9,316 bases of DNA, from contig JAFGIT010000045.1 in assembly GCA_016929465.1 (NCBI GenBank), forward strand, positions 1-9,316. The letters are read 5' to 3'. The translations under genes and the position numbers were made by a program. This DNA comes from JAFGIT01 sp016929465 [NCBI: Candidatus Coatesbacteria bacterium] (GTDB lineage: Bacteria; B130-G9). Within the stretch, counting starts at the first letter, position 1. The number at the start of each line of letters is the position of its first letter. This document shows positions 1 through 5,009 of this stretch, one piece after another. The notes below the pieces were generated by a model. It did no database searches. It was not told the DNA's origin and saw only the letters and a list, made by a program, of their open reading frames with translations.

Positions 1-297
1 TCAGGTGGTGCAGCGTCGGATAAGGTTGTGCAATTGGGTATCCCTGCGGCGCTTCGGAGGAGAAGAAGGCAACACAGAAGCGTCAACCCTCCGCAAGTCG
101 ACTTCACCATTCGTCAGATCCTCCTGCATGGGACAGACCAAGAAAATACGTATTATTCTGATGAATTAATAAGCATTATTCGTGCCAGAAGGAGTATTTT
201 TTATGCAGATGTGTATCTATTCTGGCTTCTAATAGGCGATCTCGCAGATTCAGCTCGATTCCCATCGGCGATCCGAGTCCGAGATTCTCTTCTCAAA

Positions 298-317
298 GTG
301 GATCAATTTTGATCCAC
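298..317. repeat. Palindrome A, 9-bp arms
   Basis: GTGGATCAATTTTGATCCAC is a perfect inverted repeat: 9-bp arms GTGGATCAA / TTGATCCAC around a central TT. It is a variant of palindrome C at 369-387. It could be an operator, a transcript hairpin, or part of a transposon end. No T-run follows directly on the plus strand. On the minus strand only a short TTTGAGAA follows, so a terminator role is weak. Confidence 0.75.
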
Positions 318-341
318 CCATCGGGATGCGGCCCAGCTAGA

Positions 342-359
342 GCAGGCTATTTAGCCTGC
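342..359. repeat. Palindrome B, 8-bp arms
   Basis: GCAGGCTA (342-349) and TAGCCTGC (352-359) are perfect inverted repeats separated by TT. The sequence is unrelated to palindromes A and C, between which it lies. No T-run follows on either strand, so it does not look like a rho-independent terminator. Confidence 0.7.
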
Positions 360-368
360 GTTTAAGGG

Positions 369-387
369 TGGGTCAAAAATTGACCCA
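369..387. repeat. Palindrome C, 8-bp arms, variant of palindrome A
   Basis: TGGGTCAAAAATTGACCCA is a perfect inverted repeat: 8-bp arms TGGGTCAA / TTGACCCA around AAA. Compared with palindrome A, the fourth arm base is changed from A to G, and its partner in the other arm from T to C. Symmetry is therefore kept although the sequence differs. Confidence 0.75.
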
Positions 388-426
388 GGGGGCGGACAGG
401 GGGGAGAGATGGCTCGCGGCAGGGAG

Positions 427-453
427 ATGGACAATATGGACGAGATGGACGAG
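427..453 (+). repeat. ATGGACnnn tandem array, distal side of the four-helix-bundle gene
   Basis: Three consecutive 9-bp units, ATGGACAAT, ATGGACGAG and ATGGACGAG, are followed by a further ATG at 454. The array lies about 30 bp beyond the stop codon of the minus-strand four-helix-bundle gene. It is oriented opposite to the matching array at that gene's 5' end (1091-1124). Confidence 0.7.
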
Positions 454-482
454 ATGATATTCCCGCTGCGGGACCGGATGAC

Positions 483-1124
483 TTACTTGCTCTCCCTGTT
501 CTTGCGCCGCCTTCGGTATAGCCGCTCGGTGAATCCTCCCTCATTCTCGAAGGCGCTGGCCTGAGCCGCTATTTGTCGAGCTAAAAGGGCCTTGGCTACC
601 CCAATCAGAACCAAGAGAGCATTCGCAGATGCTTCTGCATGGCTTGATTTGACGGAAGATGTGGAACTGGCGGATGGGTCACTCTTTCCGCAAATTCCCC
701 TAACCCACTCAGCCACCTCGTCAGCGGACTTGCATCGCCGCTCGATCAAATCTTTGCGGCGGGGATCTTCCGGCCCCCACATCCCCAAGCCGGCCTGTCT
801 CAAGAAGTCTTCGTAATCTAGATTGAGCTCCTCCAAACTGGCCTTTGCGACATTGGTCAACTTCAATTCCATCTTCTTCGAGGTCCCGCTCGCAACACTT
901 CCCTCTGCAATATTCTGCACGCCCGACCGGGCAGCCTGGACCATCTGATCATGGGTCCGACTCTTCTTGTCAATGTAGCGATCACAGAATCTCACGGTGA
1001 CATCATAGATGAGCTGCGCGATCTGAAAGCTCTTGAGGCTTCGATAGCCGGCGTGCTTCGGAATCAAGGCATCCGAGTCGGAGCGTCGGCGTCCATGCGG
1101 TCCATTTAGTCCATTCCTGTCCAT
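483..1124 (-). CDS. Four-helix-bundle (suffix-domain type) protein of unknown function
   Basis: This protein of up to 213 residues belongs to the S23/intervening-sequence-like four-helix-bundle group. More precisely it resembles proteins named 'four helix bundle suffix domain-containing'. From residue 26 the sequence has the family pattern: GYRSLKSFQIAQLIYD, then CDRYIDKKSRTHDQMVQAAR, then SGVQNIAEGSVASGTSKK, then SLEELNLDYEDFLRQ. A helical C-terminal segment near ALLARQIAAQ leads to the GGFTERLYRRRR tail typical of the suffix form. No catalytic motif, signal peptide or membrane segment is visible. The biochemical role is unknown; relatives are small helical scaffold proteins, some encoded in rRNA intervening sequences or beside retroelements. 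The ATG at 1124 sits in an ATGGAC array with only a poor ribosome-binding site. A TTG at 1067 (residue 20), just before the conserved part, is an alternative start giving 194 residues. The gene follows bamD by 26 bp but may be an insertion rather than an operon member. Confidence 0.85.
   Translation of the reverse strand: MDRNGLNGPHGRRRSDSDALIPKHAGYRSLKSFQIAQLIYDVTVRFCDRYIDKKSRTHDQMVQAARSGVQNIAEGSVASGTSKKMELKLTNVAKASLEELNLDYEDFLRQAGLGMWGPEDPRRKDLIERRCKSADEVAEWVRGICGKSDPSASSTSSVKSSHAEASANALLVLIGVAKALLARQIAAQASAFENEGGFTERLYRRRRKNRESK
1091..1124 (-). repeat. ATGGAC array at the 5' end of the four-helix-bundle gene
   Basis: On the minus strand ATGGAC occurs four times: 1124-1119, 1114-1109, 1105-1100 and 1096-1091. 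The spacings are 10, 9 and 9 bp. The first copy supplies the annotated start codon; the other three ATGs share a different frame. The array is opposite in orientation to the one at 427-453, so together they bracket the gene as an imperfect inverted pair. Confidence 0.7.
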
Positions 1125-1150
1125 AGGAAATCCCAGGCTCCGAGGCGTTC

Positions 1151-1972
1151 CTACCTCCCCTCCCTCAGCTCCTCCAACATCCCCTCAGCCGCAGCGACCG
1201 AATGACAGCCCGGATATTCATCGATAAGACGTTCCAGATTCTCGATCGCTTCGTCCAGACGCTCGAGCTTCACATCGAGTTTGGCAAGATACAGCAGCGC
1301 TTTGCACGCCGCTTCCGTGTCGGGATAATCGCTAATGACGCCTTTCAGTCGCGAACTGGCGGCTGCGTATGCCTTCTGCCGGTAGTAGAGACGCCCCACG
1401 TAGAATTCGTGCGAGGCGAGCATCTCTATAGATTCCTCCTCGATGATCGCGACGAGCTCCGTGAATTCACCATTCGGGTATCTTTTCCGGTAGTCATCTA
1501 CCATCTTCAGCGTCTTATGCGTAGGTGACTGGTCACGGTCGTATGTTCTTATCCTCCGATGGTGAGTAAGCAGCAACCTAAACATGGCCTTTTCAGCGTC
1601 CTTGTCGGAGGGATAGAAACGCAGGATGGTGGAGTATTCCGCCTCGGCCTCCTCGAACTTGTCTTCTGAGAGCCACAAGTCCGCGAGCCTCATCTGTGCT
1701 TCCTTTGCGTATCGGCTCGACGGATACTTATCGAGCATCTCATCGAGGAGTTCTTTTGCCTCTTTACGCTTCTTGGGAGCCACTAACGCCGCGGCGATAC
1801 CCGCGTCCTCCTCCTCCTCGAGCTTCCGAATGGCCAAATGATACATCTCGTCATCGTCGAGGACCACTCCCTCGTTCGAGGCGCATGAAAGACACAGAAA
1901 GGAAATCAACAACGCTAATATCGCGGCAATCTGGCTCGCCTTCAGAGCCCCCAAAAAGCCTTTGTTATTCAT
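1151..1972 (-). CDS. bamD: BamD-like outer-membrane assembly lipoprotein (TPR protein)
   Basis: This is a 273-residue BamD/YfiO-type lipoprotein, in other bacteria a periplasmic-face component of the BAM complex that inserts beta-barrel proteins into the outer membrane. The N-terminus has a lysine, then a hydrophobic stretch (residues about 14-28) and a candidate lipidated Cys30 in CLSC; the -3 position is Cys rather than Leu, so the lipobox is slightly off consensus. Tetratricopeptide-like helices follow at about 68-84, 89-121, 126-166, 183-215 and 222-254. They carry family features: [13 protein letters not shown], the DQSPTH loop with [10 protein letters not shown], and [16 protein letters not shown]. 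Length is in the usual range. I chose the ATG at 1972 because it places the signal peptide correctly; an upstream in-frame ATG at 2059 would add a non-hydrophobic stretch inside the neighbouring gene. The start overlaps the dCMP deaminase stop by 8 bp, with AGGA 11 nt upstream, suggesting translational coupling. Confidence 0.88.
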   Translation of the reverse strand: MNNKGFLGALKASQIAAILALLISFLCLSCASNEGVVLDDDEMYHLAIRKLEEEEDAGIAAALVAPKKRKEAKELLDEMLDKYPSSRYAKEAQMRLADLWLSEDKFEEAEAEYSTILRFYPSDKDAEKAMFRLLLTHHRRIRTYDRDQSPTHKTLKMVDDYRKRYPNGEFTELVAIIEEESIEMLASHEFYVGRLYYRQKAYAAASSRLKGVISDYPDTEAACKALLYLAKLDVKLERLDEAIENLERLIDEYPGCHSVAAAEGMLEELREGR

Positions 1973-2450
1973 CTTCGCAGTCATCCTGCCCCTCATCATC
2001 GAATGGTATCTGGACCAATTCCGCACCGGCCTCCGATAGCATCTCGAGCGCCAATTCATCTGGATATCCGTCCTGGTAGAAGATGCGCTTACTCACTCCT
2101 GCATTTATCAGCATCTTGGCGCAGATGACACATGGCACGTTGGTGCAATAGAGGGTGGCGCCCTTGATTGTCACGCCAAACATCGCCGCCTGGATGATCG
2201 CGTTTTGCTCGGCATGAAGCCCCCTGCAAAGCTCGTGCATTTTGCCGGACGGCACATTGAGCTTTGCACGGAGGCAGCCCACCTCGTCACAGTGCCGGAA
2301 ACCGCTGGGCGCTCCGTTATAGCCCGTGGCGAGTATTCGCTTGTCCCGCACGATTACAGCACCGACCTTCCTTCTGAGACATGTGGACCGCTCGGCCATC
2401 AGCCTCGCCATCCGCATGAAGTATTCATCCCAAGATAATCGCTCGCTCAA
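1965..2450 (-). CDS. dCMP deaminase (zinc-dependent, ComEB-like)
   Basis: This 161-residue enzyme is predicted to deaminate dCMP to dUMP, supplying thymidylate synthase in the cytosol. The zinc site is clear: H79-A-E81 carries the first ligand and the catalytic glutamate, and P106-C-V-I-C110 gives the two cysteine ligands. The N-terminal part has the family's [11 protein letters not shown] strand (24-34) and the TGYNGAPSG loop (42-50). Extra cysteines at 54, 59 and 75 may form a second, structural zinc site as in some dCMP deaminases; this is inference. The acidic tail ([11 protein letters not shown]) is not part of the conserved fold. The start is TTG, supported by GAGGA six bases upstream; no ATG is in frame there. 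It appears to be the first gene of a unit with bamD, about 130 bp downstream of the serA terminator. Confidence 0.93.
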   Translation of the reverse strand: MSERLSWDEYFMRMARLMAERSTCLRRKVGAVIVRDKRILATGYNGAPSGFRHCDEVGCLRAKLNVPSGKMHELCRGLHAEQNAIIQAAMFGVTIKGATLYCTNVPCVICAKMLINAGVSKRIFYQDGYPDELALEMLSEAGAELVQIPFDDEGQDDCEDE

Positions 2451-2456
2451 AATGCA

Positions 2457-2461
2457 TCCTC
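2457..2461 (-). promoter_or_regulatory. Ribosome-binding site for the TTG start of dCMP deaminase
   Basis: On the minus strand GAGGA ends six bases before the TTG at 2450-2448. Nearby ATGs are out of frame, so this site decides the non-ATG start. Confidence 0.6.
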
Positions 2462-2582
2462 ATAGCTATTAACAAACCAAATGACCGATCTCGAAGCTTC
2501 CATTCTCAAGATCGATAGCAATTCGCAATCAGCCGGAGATGCTGAACATGCCTTGCCCGAAGCGCTGCGCCGAGAGAATAGC

Positions 2583-2620
2583 AAAAAACTGGCGCCGGGC
2601 CAAGATAGCACCGGCGCCAG
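2583..2620 (-). terminator. Rho-independent terminator after serA
   Basis: CTGGCGCCGG (2589-2598) and CCGGCGCCAG (2611-2620) form a perfect 10-bp GC-rich stem with a 12-nt loop. Read on the minus strand, the hairpin is followed directly by six U residues (2588-2583). It lies about 30 nt past the serA stop codon, so it ends the aminotransferase-serA transcript and separates it from the dCMP deaminase-bamD unit. Confidence 0.9.
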
Positions 2621-2650
2621 CCTGAACAGAAATCGGATATTTTTCAGGTC

Positions 2651-3562
2651 CTACGCTAGAAGCTCAATCAGTTTCTCTGCGACCTCAATCCCCACTCTGA
2701 ACTGCCCATCAACCGTCGAGGCTCCAATGTGTGGCGAGAGCGACACGTTCGTAAGAGACGTGAATTCGTTCCCCTTCACTGGCTCATTCTCGAAGACGTC
2801 GATCCCTGCGGATGCAACCTTGCCGCTCTTCAGGGCCTCGAGAAGCGCTGCCTCTTTTACGACGCCTCCCCTCGAGCAATTCACCAATCTGACGCCCTTC
2901 TTCATTTTGGCGAACTCATCCTCGGCCAAAAGGTAATGGGTCTCCTCGTTGTGAGGCATGTGCAGGGTGATGTAGTCAGACTTCTGGAGCAATTCATCGA
3001 AGCTGACTATCTTAACGTTGAGTTTCCCGAGCATCGCCTGCGTGACATAGGGGTCGTATGCGATGACCGTCATCTCGAAAGCAAGAGCTCTCTTCGCGAC
3101 TTCTTGCCCAATTCGCCCGATGCCGATAATGCCCAGCGTCTTCTTGAAGAGCTCCACGCCCTTGAATTTCTTCTTTTCCCACTTGCTGGCTGCCATGGTG
3201 GCATTCGCCTGTGGGATATCTCTCGAGATGGCGAGCATGTGCGCCATCGCGAGTTCGGCGACCGATACGGAGCTAGCAGCCGGCGTATTTATGACCGTCT
3301 TGCCCGCCGCATTCGCGGCATCCATATCGATATTGTCCAGCCCAACGCCCCCTCTGGCGATGACCTTCAGCTTCTTGCCGGCCTCGATAACATCCTTGGT
3401 CACCTTGGTCGCACTTCGCACGATGATGGCATCGTAATCACCAACCGTCGCGACAAGTTCTTCCGGGGTCAGCTCGGTCTTGACGTCAACCGTGAGGCCG
3501 CCCTTTTCCATCTTCTCGACCGCTTCTTTTGCCACGGGATCGCAAACTAAGACACGGACCAT
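2651..3562 (-). CDS. serA: D-3-phosphoglycerate dehydrogenase, short form
   Basis: This 303-residue NAD-dependent 2-hydroxyacid dehydrogenase probably catalyses 3-phosphoglycerate to 3-phosphohydroxypyruvate, the first step of serine synthesis, in the cytosol. The nucleotide-binding motif is G147-I-G-R-I-G152, with D170 in AYD at the end of the next strand, as in NAD-preferring members. The substrate and catalytic residues are in place: R231 in NCSRGG, E260 in FENEP and H278 in SPHIGAST. The RGGVGLDNID segment (70-79) matches the PGDH subgroup. The protein stops just after the catalytic core and has no ACT or other C-terminal regulatory domain, so serine feedback through ACT is not expected. 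The ATG has a strong GGAGG seven bases upstream (3570-3574). It lies 58 bp after the aminotransferase gene on the same strand. A related hydroxyacid or glyoxylate/hydroxypyruvate reductase is the main alternative. Confidence 0.88.
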   Translation of the reverse strand: MVRVLVCDPVAKEAVEKMEKGGLTVDVKTELTPEELVATVGDYDAIIVRSATKVTKDVIEAGKKLKVIARGGVGLDNIDMDAANAAGKTVINTPAASSVSVAELAMAHMLAISRDIPQANATMAASKWEKKKFKGVELFKKTLGIIGIGRIGQEVAKRALAFEMTVIAYDPYVTQAMLGKLNVKIVSFDELLQKSDYITLHMPHNEETHYLLAEDEFAKMKKGVRLVNCSRGGVVKEAALLEALKSGKVASAGIDVFENEPVKGNEFTSLTNVSLSPHIGASTVDGQFRVGIEVAEKLIELLA

Positions 3563-3620
3563 TTTATTACCTCCGCTTTTCTCGGGTGGTTGTTATCGAC
3601 TATATCGAATGCGTCAGCTC

Positions 3621-4694
3621 TCAGACGCCGAGATATTCGTCGATCCTGCCCAGCAACTCCTTGACCTCGTCAAGCGTCAGGTCGCCCATGTGGCCGACCC
3701 TGAAAGTCTTCTCTTTTAGCTTACCATAGCCATTCGCGATTTGCAGCGCGTATTTGTCCGCGAGGAACTTCGAGAGGTCCGCAACGGAGATTGCGCGTGA
3801 ATTCCGCACTGTAGTCAGCGTCACGGACTGATAGCCATCCTCAGCGAACGTATCGAATCTATCCTTTGCCCATGCCCTCGCATATTCAGCCATCTCGACG
3901 TGACGGCGATATCTATTCTCGAGTCCCTCTTCGAACATCTGGTCGATTTTGTAGTCGAGGGCGTAGAAGAGGCTGATCGCAGGAGTGGTCGGAGTCTGGC
4001 CCTTCTCGGCGTATTTCTTGAAGACATCAAAGTCGAAATAGTAGCCTTTTCGCTTGGCCTTCCTGGACTTCTCCATCGCCTTCTCGGAGACCGAAAAGAC
4101 CGTTATCCCAGGAGGCGCAGCAAATGCCTTCTGCACGCCGGCAAGGCATACGTCCATGCCGAGCTCATCGACCTTGATGTCAACTGCTGCCATCGCGCTG
4201 ACCGCATCGACGAGGAACATAACATCAGGGTACTTCTTCATCATCTCTGCGAACTCGTGGTAGTCGTTCATGATGCCGGTGCTCGTCTCATTGATCTGCA
4301 TCGTCACGGCATCATATTTTCCCGTTGCAAGGGCTTTATCGACCACATCGATCCTGTTCGCCATTCCCCACTCCTCCGACTGGAGGATGTCGGCTTCGTG
4401 CCCACAAGCCAGGGTGATCTCATGCCAACGCTCGCCGAAGGCACCGCAAGTGACATTCAGGCATCGCTTCTCAACGCAGTTCAAGACCGCGCCTTCCATG
4501 ACCCCTGTCGAAGCTGAAGTTGAAACGAAGACGTCGTCCTTGGTTGCAAGGAGCTTCTTCAATTTCGGCGTCAACTGGTTGAAGAATGCCACGAAGTCAC
4601 CGCCCCTATGGCTGATCATCGGCCAGGCCATGCGCTCTAGAACATCCTTACGGACTTCCGTTGGTCCAGGAATGAAGAGCTTCTTAAACTTCAT
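3621..4694 (-). CDS. Class V aminotransferase, probable serine-pathway transaminase
   Basis: This 357-residue PLP-dependent enzyme is of the alanine-glyoxylate / serine-pyruvate / 'soluble hydrogenase 42 kDa subunit' family. The opening FIPGPTEVR (7-15) is the family N-terminus. The STSASTGVMEGAV segment (58-70) fits the cofactor phosphate site. N135-E-T-S-T-G140 and D163 in LVDAVSAM contact the cofactor ring, K189 in GVQKAF should form the Schiff base, and R332 in FRVGHMG should bind the substrate carboxylate. Its position directly before serA suggests it acts as the phosphoserine transaminase, or as a serine-glyoxylate or serine-pyruvate transaminase; sequence alone does not decide. The start is supported by GGGGAGG six bases upstream (4701-4707), and a near-consensus promoter lies further upstream. 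Confidence 0.88.
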   Translation of the reverse strand: MKFKKLFIPGPTEVRKDVLERMAWPMISHRGGDFVAFFNQLTPKLKKLLATKDDVFVSTSASTGVMEGAVLNCVEKRCLNVTCGAFGERWHEITLACGHEADILQSEEWGMANRIDVVDKALATGKYDAVTMQINETSTGIMNDYHEFAEMMKKYPDVMFLVDAVSAMAAVDIKVDELGMDVCLAGVQKAFAAPPGITVFSVSEKAMEKSRKAKRKGYYFDFDVFKKYAEKGQTPTTPAISLFYALDYKIDQMFEEGLENRYRRHVEMAEYARAWAKDRFDTFAEDGYQSVTLTTVRNSRAISVADLSKFLADKYALQIANGYGKLKEKTFRVGHMGDLTLDEVKELLGRIDEYLGV

Positions 4695-4757
4695 ATCTGT
4701 CCTCCCCTTCTGGGTCGTATGCTGTTGTTTATATTGCCATCATCAATCTTCAGATGA

Positions 4758-4785
4758 ATTGTATTCAATAAGTCTCGCCTGTCAA
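4758..4785 (-). promoter_or_regulatory. Sigma70-type promoter for the aminotransferase-serA unit
   Basis: On the minus strand a perfect -35 TTGACA (4785-4780) is followed after 16 bp by TACAAT (4763-4758), five of six matches to the -10 consensus. Transcription would begin near 4751 and give a leader of roughly 57 nt before the aminotransferase ATG. No riboswitch-like structure is obvious in this short leader. Confidence 0.75.
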
Positions 4786-5009
4786 CGAATTCTGTTAGGT
4801 CAACACGCCAAATCGGCAAACGATGTCAAAGTCAAGTCCTACAATCGCTTGATAATCCACAGATCAACCACCAAATGTCGTGGACATGAACGCGGATAAT
4901 ATCTCATGCTTCCCTGAATTCAATGATTTTAGCGTGGATTGGGAGAAATTGCAGATCAGAATTCGACGCGCTTGAAAGGGTGACAGTAGGCTCTTATGAT
5001 TCTCCCGAA
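4786..5009. other. Rest of the divergent intergenic region
   Basis: This stretch lies between the minus-strand promoter and the preferred addB start. I see no gene. A plus-strand promoter for addB is expected here, but none is convincing: GATAAT occurs near 4895-4900 without a good -35 partner. A small inverted repeat ATGTC-GTG-GACAT lies at 4875-4887. An in-frame ATG at 4923 would extend addB leftwards by 29 residues through part of this region. Confidence 0.5.

Larger units (their letters stand above)
1..482. other. Region without a convincing gene at the left end
   Basis: I see no recognisable protein or RNA gene here. Roughly 140-235 is visibly AT-rich compared with its surroundings, and 388-454 is purine-rich on the plus strand. 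The structured parts are three short palindromes between 298 and 387 and a 9-bp-period tandem array at 427-453, each listed separately. One plus-strand frame is open from the window edge to a TGA at 310-312. It has no recognisable motif, an arginine-rich start and a stop inside a palindrome, so I do not call it a gene. The region lies downstream of the minus-strand four-helix-bundle gene and could hold the debris of a mobile element. Confidence 0.6.

Noticed and set aside
1-312. Plus-strand frame open from the window edge to a TGA at 310-312, as a possible gene end entering from the left
   Set aside because: No family motif is recognisable, base composition changes sharply along it, there is an odd arginine run, and the stop lies within palindrome A. 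Sequence to the left would decide.
342-387. Palindromes B and C as terminators of the four-helix-bundle transcript
   Set aside because: Neither hairpin is followed by a T-run on the minus strand, unlike the clear terminator at 2583-2620.
2481-2936. Plus-strand ORF of 151 codons across the serA end and the intergenic gap
   Set aside because: It runs through the serA terminator hairpin and antisense to conserved SerA catalytic motifs. The protein is low-complexity and serine-rich.
2729-3550. Long plus-strand ORF antisense to serA
   Set aside because: It is an antisense shadow; the minus strand carries every PGDH active-site motif over the same interval.
3900-4517. Plus-strand ORF antisense to the aminotransferase
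   Set aside because: It is a shadow of a gene with clear PLP-site motifs on the other strand.
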